Source: Myotis daubentonii (lineage: Eukaryota > Chordata > Mammalia > Chiroptera > Vespertilionidae). From it: DNA of 64,000 nt. Below the pieces are notes generated by a model that had not been told where the DNA came from, searched no databases, and worked only from the letters and a program-made list of their open reading frames with translations. The position numbers and the translations under genes are program-made. This document shows, in pieces, positions 12,601-23,629 of this stretch. Every line of letters starts with the position of its first letter. Positions within the stretch are counted from its first letter, which is position 1. The DNA lies in NCBI RefSeq assembly GCF_963259705.1, contig NC_081847.1, forward strand, positions 70,143,754 to 70,207,753, given 5' to 3'.

Positions 12601-15600
12601 CGCTTTTCCTCCAGGCCCACTCCCTCCCATTCCTCCCTTCAGCTCTATTGGTCCCTACTCACACCATGCCAGGGGCTGCCCGGTCATTTGACTGGATGTG
12701 TCCAGGAGGCCGTCCCTTCCTCTGCCACAAAGAACAACTGTCAGAGCCTGACCCTGTGGAAGCCCCACCCCACCCTATTGGCAGGTCCAGGGTCCCTGGT
12801 GGAGATGGTTTTTCCAAAGAGACAAAATGGTGCTTGAGAGTGAACAGGAAGAGCGAGTGTTTCCAGGGTTCCTGCCTCTCATGCTAGAAAGGCCCCAGGC
12901 TGCACTGAGGAAGCCAACCACCCTCCCTGGGGCTAAGGCCTTGCCCAGCCAGAAAACGTGGGGTGGTTTACCTTTTTGGGAATGGGACTTCCTCGATGGG
13001 TACCTTCCTCTTCTGCCTGCCGACCACGCTGCAGAAAAAGGAAAGGGAACCAGTGGTAGGCCAGTATCTGGGGGCTGCAGGTTCCTTGGGATTGCAGAAG
13101 ACAGGGCCCCTGGACCACCTCCTCCACCCCCTCCCTGAGCCAGGCCTCAGAAACCCTCCCAGCAGGATGCTATTTGGACCTGGTCCTACAAATGGGTGGC
13201 ACACGGAATGCCCCTGCCTCCTGGTCATTGTCCCCTTTTGAGCCCCAGGACAGTGACTCTGACCTTTATCCCTGGAAGCTCATGGGTCAATCTGGGTATA
13301 ACTTTTTCTCCATCTGAGAACAGTAGTTTTGCCTGAAAGGAAAAGATTGTGTTAACAGTCACTGTTTTGGTGGGAAGTCTCTCTGCCTTCATTTTTAGAG
13401 ACATACTCCAAACTGGGTGACAGCTGTTTCATGGTCAGTACAAAGGCACTCCAGGATATGCACATAAGCACATATTCATTAACCACGCCCCGCCCCGCCT
13501 CCCCCACTTCAGTATTAATGATCATTGTTGAAAAACTAGAAAATGTAAAAAAAAAAAAAAAAAAAAAATCAAACCTGACATCTCAATAACCACAGAATAC
13601 TGTTAACATTTCAATGTAAATTCTTCCTCACTTTTTTCTTTTTCTTTTTATATTTTATTGATTTTTTTTACAGAGAGGAAGGGAGAGAGATAGTTAGAAA
13701 CATCAATGAGAGAGAAACATTGATCAGCTGCCTCCTGCACACCCCCTACTGGGGATGTGCCCGCAACCAAGGTACATGCCCTTGACCGGAATCAAACCTG
13801 GGACCCCTCAGTCTGCAGGCAGACGCTCTATCCACTGAGCCAAACCGGTTAGGGCTCTTCCTCACTTTTTTCGATGTAAATATATACTATGTGTGTTTTT
13901 TAACTAAATGCATTGATATACTATATACTCCTCAGGAAGCTGCTGTTTTCATTTAATAATATTAGGTGCCTAGGAGGTAACTGGCTGAGGAAGCAGCAGG
14001 AAATAGCACAGTAAGGTCCTTACTTTTGTGCAGCTTATATTCTGTGGGTATGGGAATAATAAGCCAATAAATAAACATATAAACAAGCTGACTCAGATCA
14101 TGATAAATGCTCTCAAGAAAAAACCCCACAGACAGATGTGACAAGAGAATCGCCAGAAGGGAGGGCTCCGTGAAGCAGGTGATCAGGGAAGGCCTTGCTG
14201 AGAAGGCAGCCTGAGCTGACGTGTGGATGAGGAGGAGCACTTGAGAGCCCTGAGCACTGCCTCCTTCCGGAAACACTTTTCTACTGGCTCCTGCGGCCAC
14301 ACTTCCCTGGTTTTTCTATTTCTCTAGCCGCTCTCTCTTAGCCTTCTTTGCTGGCTCGTCCTCCTAGATCTGGTTCTTTTCACTCTGTCCTCTTTCATTA
14401 GGTATTCTGTCTGCTTTCATCTATGCTCACAGCTTCAATTAACATCTATAAACTGATGACTGCAATTTTTTTATCTTCAGCTGTCGCCTCCGCTTCGTGC
14501 TCTGGACTTATATATCAGCCTGCCCGTGTCTACGCATGGATGACCCAATGCGCTAGGTCTGAAATTAACCCTGTGATTTTCTCCTCCAGAAGTGAAGAGT
14601 GCACAAGTCTCCACGCACACGTGACATTTCATACCTGTCCACTTAACTATGAGAGCAGGAACGCTGCTTATTTGTTTGCCATTTGTTCTCATTTGTTTGT
14701 TCATTCATTCATTCACTTACTCTCGCAATCATTCTACAAATACTTAATGTACTAATATTAAGAATCATATTCTAGGGCTAGGAATACAGCAGTGAACAAG
14801 ATCAGGCCTCAATTTTATAAAACTCAAGATTTTAGCAGAGTTGGGGGGAAGGGAGGCAGAAAATAAACAAACGAATTATTAATAATTTCAAGTTGAAATA
14901 AAGAGTGGAAATAAACACGTGAAGTGATAGAGAGTAACTGGAGGTGGGGAAGGAAGTGAGAAGGGGCTACTTTAGATGGAGCCAGCTATGTAGAGTTAAG
15001 GGAAGAGCACGTGATGCAGTGAGGGCAGCAAGTGCAAAGGCCCCGCGTTGGTGTGCTGGAGAAGCAGGAGTTCAGTATGGCTAGAATACAGTCAATAGGG
15101 CAGGTGGGAGGAGGTGACGTCTAAGAGGCAGGAGCCAGTCCACATAGGGCTCTGTGGGTCACGGCAAGGCATGAGGGTTTTATTTTGCCTGCAAAGTGAA
15201 GTCATTAACATGTTTTAAAGAGCAGAGTGAGCCCTAACCGGTTTGGCTCAGAGGATAGAGCGTTGGCCTGCGGACTGAAAGGTCCCAGGTTCGATTCTGG
15301 TCAAGGGCATGTACCTTGGTTGCGGGCACATCCCCAGTTTGGAGTGTGCAGGAGGCAGCTGATCAATGTTTCTCTCTCATCAACGTTTCTAACTCTCTAT
15401 ACCTCTTTCTTCCTCTCTGTAAAAAATCAATAAAATATATTTTAAAAAAAGGAGAGTGAGACAATTTGATTCATCTTTAAAAGGATGGATCTGGATGCTG
15501 TGAGAATAGAATGGAGGAAGTAGCTCAGGGCTGAGACATACATTTGGGAATCCTCAGCAGTTAAATTTTTAGGCTTCAAAGCCCAGAATGAGAATGGGCC

Positions 15601-18600
15601 ACAGAAGAGGAGGGGTCCGAGGACTGAACTCAGGAGTGCACCAATAGCCAGAGGTCAGGTAGAGAAGAGGAGCTGGCCCAGGAAGCTGAGGGGGTATGGT
15701 CAATGAGGCTGGAGCCAAGAGGGGAGCGTTCTAAGAAACATGACATGATTCACTGTGACACATGCCACCAAGAAGCGAGTAAGCTCTCACTGACAGCACG
15801 GAGTTCTTCTGCCCTTTCAGAGCTGAGGCCCAGGCCCCGATCTTGCTCTTTTTCCGAGGCTGTGTCTGAGCAGCTAGCCAGACAATCCTCTTCTTCTTTT
15901 TTTGCCAGCCACTCTTCTTATGAAAATTACCCTTATAGACATGAACTTAAACCAGCCTTTGTGGCTTTGATTATGAAGAAATTTCCATCTCTGACAGCTA
16001 ATGGTTTCAGTCAAGCAGAGTCTGGGTGATGCTGACAATTTCTATTAATAACAGCAGCTGACACATGCAAACAGGTTCACTACTATCTTGGGAACACAGC
16101 CATTTATAAACCTGATGTCATGCCTCCTGACCACACCCTGAGAGGCAGGGAGGCAGAAAGGGTGATAGTCCCCAGGGGCTGTGACAACTTCAAGGATCAA
16201 GTCCCAAGTACTTGCAGAGGTGAGATGGGCCTCAGCTATTCTAACTCTTGCTTGTTCTAAGCCACAATTTCTTCATCTGTAAATTAGGGATTAAAATATG
16301 TCTTCCATAAAGAGTTTCTTCTGAGATGTAAATGAACAAATGATATGAAAACATTTATCACAATACCTGGCATATAGTAACGATTTTCCTCCCCGTCTGT
16401 CAGCAACACCGCCAAGCCCTACCTGGAAGTAAGTGGCTTCTCCAGCATCCCCCACTGAGGATGGGATCACACTTCTTAGTGGCGATCCCAGGGCTAAGCC
16501 CTGTGCCTACATCTCTGGTCCTATTTGGTCTCACCTGCTCCAGGCAGCTGCGACAGGCCTCCTGGATCAGCTGCTCTGCATCCACTTCCTCCCCAACGTT
16601 GTCTCGCACATTCAGTGCTGCCTTCTGGAAGAACTAGGGAGAAGTACAAAGAGCAAACTGAAGATAAAAGAAAAGCTTTAGCCCTGGCTGGTGTGGCTCA
16701 ACTGGTCGGGTGTCATCCTGTGCACCAAAAGGTGCTGTTCGACTCCCAGTCAGAGTACCTGCTTGGACTGCAGGATAGATCCCAGGTTGGGGGCAATGCA
16801 GGAGGCAGCCGACCAATGTTTCATTTTCACATTGATGTGTCTCCCTCCCTCTCCTTCTCTTTCTCTCTCTTTCTCAAAAATAAAAATATATAAAAAGAGA
16901 AGCTTTTATCTATCTCCACCATCTTGGAGCCTGAGGAAGTCTGCTGGGAACAGGACTTCTAAAATGACAAATATGTCTGGAAGGCTATGGTCCAAGGCCA
17001 TTTTTGCTGGCTACGAGCAGGGTTTCTGGAACCAGGCGGCACACACAGCTCTTCCTAAAACTGTAGGTGTTTATGCTCAAGAATACTATCTAGGCAAGAG
17101 ATGTGCTTATGTGTACAGCTAAGAACAGTGACTCCTGGTGGCAAACCAAAGCAAGCCAGAGTCATCTGTGGAAAGGAACTCTGCTCATGGAAACAGTGGC
17201 GTGGCTCCTGCCCAATTCTGAAGCAACCTTTCTGTTAAGCCTGTTGGGACACAGAATCCGTGTAATGCTCTAGGATTTAAACTTATTGAAAAGTAAATAA
17301 AAGTGAATTTGTGCCCTGGCTGGTTTGGCTCAGTGGATAGAGCGTCGGCCTGTGGACTCAAGGGTCGCGGGTTCGATTCCGGTCAAGGGCATGTACCTTG
17401 GCTGCGGGCATATCCCCAGTAGGGGGTGTGCAGGAGGCAGCTGATCGATGATTCTCTCTCATCGATATTTCTGACTCTCTATCCCTCTCCCTTCCTCTCT
17501 GTAAAAAATCAATAAAATGTGTTTTTTTTAAAAAAGTGAATCTGTTCTCTTGTACTTTTGTTAAATGGGTTAAACACAAAGAAATAAATAGAAGAGAAGC
17601 TTTTACCATATCTCATACAGAAGGGAAAAGTGATTCTGAGTATGGCTTTGAGATCAGACAGATTTAGACTCATATTCCAGGTTCATTTCCCCACTCTATC
17701 CTCATTTAAGGAGGAGCATAATCACAGAGGGACCCAAAGGATGGTCATTACAGCATTAATGTGTAAATAGTGCAAAATCAAAGAATAACTTAAATGTCTA
17801 GGTATAACTTAAATAAATTATGGCACAGCCCATACCATAAATATGCAAATATTAAAAATCACAGTAAGAAAAAAAAATCACAGTAAGGACATATAGCAAA
17901 ATATATTTTTGACATGAAAGGTGACTAGTTGAGGGATCTAAGTAATACTTTGTCCTAGAGACATGACTTGGGCTCTCGTTGTGAACGTGTTCTCAGGCCT
18001 TGTTCGGGGCCTCACATCACCTAGTTTTCAGGCTCAAGCTCTCCCTCTTACCTGGGGTGGAACCTTCTGCTTTCCCTTCCCCCAGTTGGAGCTGCTGGTA
18101 TCCTGAGACCCTAGCCAGGCCCCACACCTCCCATCCTACAGATGTACCTTTGAGATTGGACAAAGTCAGATTCAACCAGGACCTTCTAGTCTGGATCTTT
18201 TCTGAACAGTCAAACAAAGTGATCAGATGAAGTCAAGTCAAATCAAAGCTGTGATGTAATCAATTTATTTGTACTTTGCCCGAACACAAGTGCGATAAGA
18301 GGTATCTTTATTGACTATAAAGAGGGAAGCCTAGTGCCACAAATTGTATTTATCCAGCCTTTGCCCAGGGGAGAAGGTTCCTGAATCATGGTATCCATTA
18401 TTCGGATAAGCAACAAGAAAAGGGCTTTGGAGGCAGGCAATCACAGATTAAATCCTGGCCTAACCTTCCCTTACTGGCTTCATTATTTCTGCATGTGTAA
18501 AAGTGTGGAGGTATGAGAATACATGGTGCATTCTGGGACATACAAAAAGTAGTGATAGTAATGACAGGGAATAAGGAGTGTGTGGCTGGGGTCTGATCAC

Positions 18601-21600
18601 TTTGGGCCATATATGCCATAAGGAATTTGAATTTTACCCAGAGACAGTGGAAAGTCACCGAGGGATTTTATTTATGTACTAGAGGCCCAGTGCACAAATT
18701 CATGCCCAGATGGGGGGGGTCCCTTGGCCTGCCTGGTGATCGAGGCCTATTGGGGGGCGGGGAGCTGGCCGGCTGGGGGGAGGGACCATGGGAGGTTGGC
18801 TGGCAGGCCCGCCCACCCCCGAATCGGGGCCATTGGGGGCTGGCCGGGCAGGGGGAGGGGCCACAGGAGGTTGGCTGCTGGCCCCATCTCCAATCAGGGC
18901 CCCATGGGGGCTGGCCTGGCTGGGGTGAGGGTGGGGCGATTGGGGATGGGGCCGGCTTGGGGAAAGGGCCGCGGGCAGTGTGCCAGCCAGCCCCACCCCT
19001 AATTGGGGTGGGGTGGGCCAATGGGGGATGGGGCCAGCTGGGGGGAGGGGCTGTGGGAGGTTGGCCAGGGGGCCCTGCCCCGAATTGGGCCAGCTGGCTG
19101 GCTGCAGTGGGCATCATAGCGACCGGTTGTTCTGGTCACTGGCTTTTTATACATATAGATGCATGCATGCATGTATGTATTTATTTATTATTTGTAATGA
19201 TTTCAGAGAGGAAGGGAGAGGGAGAGAGAGAGACAGAAACATCAGTGATGAGAGAGAATCATCTATCGGCTGCCTCCTGCTGGGGACTGAGCTCACAACC
19301 TGGGGATGTGCCCTGACTGGGAATCGAACTGAGACCTCCTGGTTCATAGGGGGATGTTCAACAAGTGAGCCACACCAGCCAGGCACTACTTTTAAAATAC
19401 ATAAAGAATTGGACTCTTTCCCAACATTTGCACAGCTAACACTTACGCCACTATCATGTCAAGTCTCCTAACTGGTCCTCCTGCAGTATATTCTCTATAC
19501 AACAGTCAGAGTAACTCTTTAAAAAATGTTCAGATCAGCCCTAACCGGTTTGGCTCAGTGGATAGAGCGCGGGCCTGTGGACTCAAGGGTCCCAGGTTCG
19601 ATTCCGGTCAAGGGCATGTACCTTGGTTGTGGGCACATCCCCAGTAGGGGGTGTGCAGGAGGCAGCTGATCGATGTTTCTCTCTCATCGATGTTTCTAAC
19701 TCTCTATTCCTCTCCCTTCCTCTCTGTAAAAAAAATCAATAAAATATATTTTAAAAAAAAAGTTCAGATCACATGCTCTGCTCAAAACTCTCCAAGAGCT
19801 TTATTTTACTCATAATAAAACACAAAGTCCTTACAATGGCTTCAAGGTTCTGCATGAGCTGGGCCCCTGTTATGTCTCTGATCACCTCTCCCACTACTCT
19901 CCCCTGGCTCAGTCTGTTCCGGTCACACTTGCCACTTGGGTGCTTTCAATGTGCCAAGCACAGTCCTGTCTCAGGGCCTCTGGCCTGTTCCCTCGGCTGG
20001 GATGGCTTCTCACCCACCTTTCTGCATGGCTTGTTCTTTTCTCACGTTATTCAAATCTCTGCTTAAATGACCTTTTATCATGGGACTTTCCCCGTCACAA
20101 TCTACGAAATAGCACCTCTGTTCCCCATTGGTCGCTCTCTTCCCCTTCTCTCTGGCATTCCCTAACAAGGTACAAATTTGCTAAAAGAGGGCAAGGACAT
20201 TGTCCATATTGTTCACTGCTACATCCCCAGTGCCTAGAATAGTGTCTGCCATTATGGGAGACACTCAGTAAATACTTCTTGAATGAATGAGTAAATGTAA
20301 GAGGGGGGAGGTCTAGAAAGAAAAACAGAGTTCAGTTCTGAATATGCTGGGTTTGAAGCATCTGAGAGGCATTCAGGTAGAATCATGTAGAACTTTATTT
20401 ATGGTCCTAGAAAATAATTTTGTTGTTGTTGTTGTTGTTAATCCTCACCCGAGGATATTTTCCCATTGATTTTTAGGGAGAGTAGAAGAGAGAGGGAAAG
20501 ACAGAGAGAAACACTGATGAGAGAGAAACACATCCTGCACGAGCCCCAACCAGGGTCTGGGCCAGGAAGGAGCCAGCAACCAAGGTACATGCCCTTGACC
20601 AGAACTGAACCTGGGACTCTTTGGTCAGCAGGCTGATGCTCTATCCACTGAGCAAAACTGGCTAGGGTGAAAAAGAATTTAAATAATAATAATGGTGATA
20701 TTATTAAACAAATAATAAAAGCAACCTGTTACGTTCCAAGCACAGTTCTGAGCACATTACACTTAAGTCATTTCCTCCTCACAATAGCTTGGCCAAAGAG
20801 GTGTTCAAATTACCCCTAAAGAGAGAAAAAAGTTCTCGGGGGTTCAAAATGGGAAAACTCTAGATATCTGTGTGTACCAGAGAGAGCCAGGGAGACAGTG
20901 AAGCAGGAAAAGACTGCTCATGAGTCTTTCTCCCGTTTAATGTTCTATTTTTGTGTCCCCTCACCTTCATGTACTTGTTGAACACAGTCTGGATCTCCTC
21001 GTTGATGCTAGGCTGCAGCACAGCTCGGAGCAGGTCCATGGAGATAGCAGGATCTGTGAAACTGCATTCAGGAGGGAGGCACAGTCAGGGGACATATCCC
21101 AAACACATCCTTTCTTAGTCTGCCCAGCTAGTTATTGACATAGGATCCCTTAATGACAATAATGGATAGTTTTTACTGAAAACTAGCTATGTGCCCAGGT
21201 TCTCTGTAAACTACATAGATGCATGCCTTCATCTCATCTTATAACTCTATAAAATGAGTATTGTTTTAAAAGTGTTATGAAATACTATATAATACTTATA
21301 TAGAAAAGTCTATACACATTAACAAACAGTGTTAGTGAACATCCATGTAATCACTATCCAGGTCAAAAAATATAATCAGCATTTCAAAGGCTCATCTTGT
21401 GCTCTCTCCTGTCCCTCTTATTATCTATTTAATGATAACAATTTTTATTAATTATTACCCTATTACCACAGGGTAATAGTACCCTATGGATACTATTAGC
21501 CACACTATTTTTTTTAAGTAATTATTTAGTTTTACTTTTTTTTTTTTGTAATTGATTTTTTACAGAGAGGAAGGTAGAGGGATAGAGCGTTAGAAACATC

Positions 21601-22950
21601 CATGAGAGAGAAACATCCATCAGCCGCCTCCTGCACACCCCCTACTGGGGATGTGCCCACAACCAAGGTACATGCCCTTCACGGGAATCAAACCTGGGAC
21701 TCTTCAGTCCATAGGCTGACGCTCTAGCCACTGAGCCAAACTTGTCAGGGCTATTAGCCACACTTTTAAAAAAATATGTTTTTATTGATTTCAGAGAGAG
21801 GGAGAGGGAGAGAAGGATAGAAACATAAATGATGAGAGAGAATCATTGATTGGTTGCCTCTACCACGCCCCCTACTGGGGATCGAGCCAGCAACCCCCGC
21901 ATGTGCCCTGACCTGGAATTGAACTGTGATCTCCTGGTTCATGGGTTGACGCTCAACCACTGAGCCACCCCAGCTGGGCTTAGGCATTGTTTCATCTCTC
22001 CGGTCCCCTCATTTTGAAGAGGAATTCAGAGGGGGAAGTGATTTGCTCAAGGCCACACAGAGCCACAGAACCTGAGTCTCCTCTTTTCTAGCCCAGTGCT
22101 CTTTCTACTGCGTGACGATCTCTTCTCAGCCCTCCATTAGGGCCCCAAAGCTGCCTTCCAGGACAGTGCCTGGGAGGCAAGTCCCGTCCAGAGCCAGCCT
22201 CACCTGGTGGTCATCTGTGAGCGGCGGCCCCTTCGCTGCACCTGCCGGTGCTTTATCATTATGTTCCAAGGATTCTGTGGGGACCAAGGGAGCAGGTGTC
22301 ACCGAAGTCCGTGACACTGGGGTGAAGGTGGAGGGTGAGTATGAAGTTGAACCCAGACAGCCCTGCTTCTCAGGTGTTTTCACCACTTCTGCCCCCTTGC
22401 GGTTGATCGGGGCGGGCAGTGGTTGGAAGGCCCTGCCAGGGAAGAGAAACTCAGGGAGAGATTCCTGCCTCAAAAGCCCCGACCCCACCTTTCCAGGACC
22501 GGCTGGAGGCAGGGAACCAGTGTGTACCGAGGACCTACTCCGGTGGCAGATGATGTGTGCTGGGCGCTTGGCCGCATTTCGAGCCCATCCCCACCACCTT
22601 GGGAGGCAGACACTCATCACCTCCGCTTTACAGAAGAAACGGGGCCTTGACCCGACTGCCCCACGTCACCTAGCGCGGAGGGCGGCACCAGAACTTGAAT
22701 CCTGGTCGTCGGAATGAGAAAAACGCCCACCCCCCATCGGCAGCTCCAGCCTCCGCGTTCTTTTGCCCGCGGGCTAGGGTCCCGGGAACCCGAGGCCCTG
22801 CCGGCCCGAGCCCAGGCCGCCCGGCCTCCCTCGGGGCACTCTCACCGTGAGAACCAGCTGCCCCGCTGCGCCCGCATCTCCCAGCTCCGGGCCGCCCCGC
22901 TCTGCCCCGCTGGGTCCCCGCGGCTGCTCGGCGTCGCCAGTGGCCCCCAT
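3675..22950 (-). CDS. DNTTIP1: DNTTIP1 (TdIF1), DNA-binding subunit of the MiDAC histone deacetylase complex
   Basis: Complete gene; protein 329 aa, the same length as human. Coding exons from the 5' end: 22846-22950, 22204-22274, 20965-21061, 16535-16633, 13264-13332, 12972-13028, 12663-12721, 11498-11543, 9439-9497, 9290-9350, 6167-6238, 4132-4187 and 3887-4025 (stop 3887-3889). These sum to 990 nt with all phases compatible. Residues about 56-147 form the N-terminal dimerisation region that binds HDAC1/2 in the known complex. A basic AT-hook-like stretch [10 protein letters not shown] (165-174) spans the exon 6/7 junction. The C-terminal DNA-binding domain (about 197-316) is in exons 8-13. 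DNTTIP1 works with HDAC1/2 and MIDEAS in nuclear deacetylation and was first found as a partner of terminal transferase. The AATAAA signal is at 3675-3680 (minus strand). Same strand as UBE2C and about 0.85 kb upstream of it, as in human. No disabling change was seen. Confidence 0.96.
4445..5141. repeat. Triple nest of Ves SINEs in DNTTIP1 intron 11
   Basis: A plus-strand Ves (4445-4597 and 5079-5141) is split by two minus-strand Ves copies in a row (about 4598-4826 and 4844-5069). The second inner copy is flanked by GATATTTCT at 4835-4843 and 5070-5078, which confirms it inserted into the outer SINE. Confidence 0.85.
6640..6787 (+). repeat. MIR SINE fragment
   Basis: MIR-like core: 'tctgccacttatta', then a 'cctgggcag...cttgagactcagtttcttcatctgtgaaaa' stretch, diverged. 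Interrupted at its 3' end by the solo LTR at 6794. Confidence 0.7.
6788..7649 (+). mobile_element. Solo LTR of an endogenous retrovirus (class II-like), 6-bp TSD
   Basis: The element runs from TGTCAGGAGC (6794) to GACCCCAGCA (7643), with TG...CA ends. The 6-bp direct repeat GTTGTT at 6788-6793 and 7644-7649 is the TSD size of betaretrovirus-like ERVs. A TATA box (TATAAATAC) sits at about 7111. The 3' half holds a degenerate minisatellite (about 7140-7560). No internal retroviral coding sequence is present, so this is the product of LTR-LTR recombination. It lies in DNTTIP1 intron 10, opposite to the gene. Confidence 0.8.
7140..7560 (+). repeat. Minisatellite inside the solo LTR
   Basis: About 20 imperfect tandem units of roughly 17-21 bp built around 'agaacctggc' and 'agaacctaga'. 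They give open but meaningless reading frames on both strands. Confidence 0.85.
8100..8438 (+). mobile_element. Non-autonomous HeliBat-type Helitron
   Basis: The 5' end is TCCTATATAATAAAAGG and the 3' end is ...GGGCCTCTAG. It lies between A (8099) and T (8439), the Helitron target rule. Just before the CTAG terminus is a perfect hairpin (CAGTGCACAA, loop, TTGTGCACTG at about 8408-8430). The terminal motifs match HeliBat elements known from vespertilionid bats. Too short to encode Rep/helicase. Confidence 0.9.
8455..8690 (+). repeat. Old L1 3'-end fragment
   Basis: Contains the L1 3' UTR signature: 'acccagaaaaatccca', 'agcattgtttatgatagcaa' and 'attctatacagccatta'. Diverged. Confidence 0.7.
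8690..8865 (+). repeat. Degenerate Ves SINE
   Basis: Head 'cactggcttgtg...' with two B-box-like motifs (GGTTTGATTCC, GGTTCGATCTC) and the CT-rich 'tgtttctctctccctc' tail. Confidence 0.65.
8943..9140 (+). repeat. MIR SINE fragment
   Basis: 'gattctgagcaagtcacttagcctttctcagc' is the MIR core. The right part is diverged. Confidence 0.6.
9719..9814. mobile_element. 80-bp hAT MITE with 8-bp TSD
   Basis: Terminal inverted repeats CAAGCATGTCAAACTCA (9727) and TGAGTTTGACATGCTTG (ending 9806). The 8-bp target duplication GTATAGAT is at 9719-9726 and 9807-9814, diagnostic of hAT transposition. The same TIRs occur on the 573-bp element at 47254-47826. Lies in DNTTIP1 intron 8. Confidence 0.92.
10945..11250 (+). 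repeat. MIR SINE, split
   Basis: 'ggttaacaacacaaactctgg...cttggctctaccactta...' (10955-11050) and a second part 'gaggctgttgtaaagattaaatgagag' (11168-11250). Confidence 0.6.
11986..12211 (+). repeat. Ves SINE with poly-G/(TA) tail
   Basis: Full tRNA-like head (GGCTCAGTGGATAGAGC, GGTTCGATTCC) and CT tail, followed by G(14) and (AT)n at 12181-12207. In DNTTIP1 intron 7. Confidence 0.9.
12255..12425 (+). repeat. MIR SINE fragment
   Basis: 'gttgggcaaataattctgagtctatttccttatctgcaaaatt' followed by 'gtaaggattaaaa' matches the MIR core and 3' part. Confidence 0.6.
13636..13856 (-). repeat. Ves SINE
   Basis: Antisense copy: poly-T start, 'cagagaggaagggagagaga', ending 'tgagccaaaccggttagggc'. A run of 20 or more A at about 13549-13568 lies upstream. 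Confidence 0.9.
14770..15215 (+). repeat. Ancient interspersed repeat (L2/MIR-era type)
   Basis: Phrases such as 'cagcagtgaacaagatcaggcctc', 'cagcaagtgcaaaggcccc' and 'cacggcaaggcatgagggtttta' recur in old mammalian repeats. Similar sequence is at 31000-31270. The family is not certain. Confidence 0.4.
15231..15452 (+). repeat. Ves SINE
   Basis: Starts 'ccctaaccggtttggctcaga', has the B box GGTTCGATTCTGG and ends 'atcaataaaatatattttaaaaaaa'. In DNTTIP1 intron 4. Confidence 0.92.
16230..16390 (+). repeat. MIR SINE fragment
   Basis: 'cacaatttcttcatctgtaaattagggattaaaa' and 'acaatacctggcatatagtaacga' match MIR. Confidence 0.65.
16680..16895 (+). repeat. Ves SINE (diverged subfamily)
   Basis: 'ccctggctggtgtggctcaactggtcgg...' head with GTTCGACTCCC, and a 'ttcacattgatgtgtctccctccc' tail. 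Its A-rich tail abuts the target duplication of the RPL35A pseudogene. Confidence 0.85.
16896..17605 (+). pseudogene. RPL35A (pseudogene): Processed pseudogene of ribosomal protein L35A
   Basis: Intronless copy of an RPL35A mRNA inside DNTTIP1 intron 3. The reading frame from 16975 begins [14 protein letters not shown] and continues through LGKRCAYVY, then meets a TAG at 17120. The rest of the coding sequence is recognisable but shifted. A few codons are missing before the YLGKR stretch. The insertion is bounded by AGAGAAGCTTTTA at 16896-16908 and 17593-17605, a target duplication typical of L1-mediated retroposition. A Ves SINE later inserted into its 3' UTR at about 17313-17537. Not expected to make protein. 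Confidence 0.9.
17313..17537 (+). repeat. Ves SINE nested in the RPL35A pseudogene
   Basis: Full-length SINE. AGTGAATTTGT just before it and AGTGAATCTGT just after are its slightly diverged target duplication, and both belong to the pseudogene 3' UTR. Confidence 0.9.
18679..19159 (-). mobile_element. HeliBat-type Helitron (minus orientation)
   Basis: The 3' terminus CTAGAGGCCCAGTGCAC is at 18679 after A (18678). The 5' terminus reads ...TTTTTATACATATAGA, ending at 19159 before T. The interior is G/C-rich with diverged repeats of 'ggctgg..ggggagggg'. In DNTTIP1 intron 3. Confidence 0.85.
19163..19385 (-). repeat. Ves SINE
   Basis: Antisense SINE of the 'gttcaacaagtgagccacaccagccaggc' subfamily, directly next to the Helitron; (ATGC)n/(TATT)n simple sequence at the junction. 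Confidence 0.88.
19528..19772 (+). repeat. Ves SINE with TSD
   Basis: Full-length SINE from about 19539, flanked on both sides by GTTCAGATCA. Confidence 0.92.
20412..20669 (-). repeat. Ves SINE, long-tail subfamily
   Basis: (TTG)n at 20421-20438, then 'aatcctcacccgaggatattttccca', ending 'actgagcaaaactggctaggg'. This 'ctcac..gaggatatt' 3' module also marks the copies at 31732, 39898, 45772 and 53111. Confidence 0.88.
21495..21763 (-). repeat. Ves SINE with TSD
   Basis: Antisense copy (about 21529-21749) flanked by CTATTAGCCACACT-type repeats on both sides. Confidence 0.88.
21766..21980 (-). repeat. Ves SINE
   Basis: Second antisense copy directly after the previous one; ends 'aaccactgagccaccccagctgggc'. 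Confidence 0.88.
22000..22110 (+). repeat. MIR-like fragment
   Basis: 'gaggaattcagagggggaagtgatttgctcaaggccacacagag' is a common old SINE/LINE core. It abuts DNTTIP1 exon 2 (22204). Confidence 0.5.
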
Positions 22951-22979
22951 GGCGCCCCGGGTCCTCACAACTCCAGCTC

Positions 22980-23030
22980 GACTCTGCCAATGGGCCGGAA
23001 AGTGGCCCCGTGACGTCATTGGAACGCGCG
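22980..23030 (-). promoter_or_regulatory. DNTTIP1: DNTTIP1 promoter: CRE and CCAAT boxes
   Basis: A perfect palindromic CRE, TGACGTCA (23011-23018), lies 61-68 bp upstream of the DNTTIP1 ATG. It is flanked by CCAAT at 22987-22991 and overlaps the inverted CCAAT (ATTGG) at 23018-23022. The region from about 22700 to 23200 is CpG-rich with no TATA box, which fits a housekeeping promoter. CREB/ATF and NF-Y binding is inferred from motif identity. Confidence 0.65.
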
Positions 23031-23409
23031 GGCGCCTGCCTGAAAGCGCGACGCGGCGAACAGCGGAGTTACCATGGGAACCAACTGCCGCTTCCAGCCG
23101 GAGACCCTGGAGACCTAGTCTGAGTGGGTGGGTAGGCGGGCTCGCTCCGGGGAGGGGTCGCTTAGCAAGTGTGGACTCGGGGTGTTCAGTCAAGAATCGT
23201 TCTCCGTCTGAAGTGCGGGGCAGAGAAAGGGGAGCAGGTTTCCAAGGGTTGAAGTTGGGGAATTTAGGGGAGCGTTTCATGCAGCAGCGTCTGCAGTTCA
23301 GTCTTTGAAAACTGTAGACTTTAATATGCCCTGTACTGAGCCCCCAGAATTGGAGTGGACACGGAACCCCCACGACAGGAGGCCCCGGGCAACTCTAGCA
23401 CTCACCCAC

Positions 23410-23629
23410 TGGGTCTTTTTTTTTTTTTAATATATTTTTATTGATTTCAAAGAGGAAATGAGAGGGAGAGTTAGAAACATCAATAATGAGAATCATTGAT
23501 TGGCTGCCTCCTGCATGCCTTACATTGGGGATCCAGCCCTCAACCTGGGCATGTGCCCTGACCAGAATCAAACCTGACCTCCTGGTTCATAGGTCTACCC
23601 TCAATCACTGAGCCATGCTGGCTGGGCAT
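23410..23629 (-). repeat. Ves SINE
   Basis: Antisense, poly-T at 23418-23429, ending 'tcactgagccatgctggctgggc'. Between the DNTTIP1 promoter and WFDC3. Confidence 0.88.

Noticed and set aside
18627..19471. Long ORFs of 229 and 163 codons
   Set aside because: They run through a G/C-rich Helitron interior and an adjoining SINE; no splice sites, codon bias or homology.
22112..22717. 201-codon plus-strand ORF
   Set aside because: Antisense shadow of DNTTIP1 exon 2 and its GC-rich intron.
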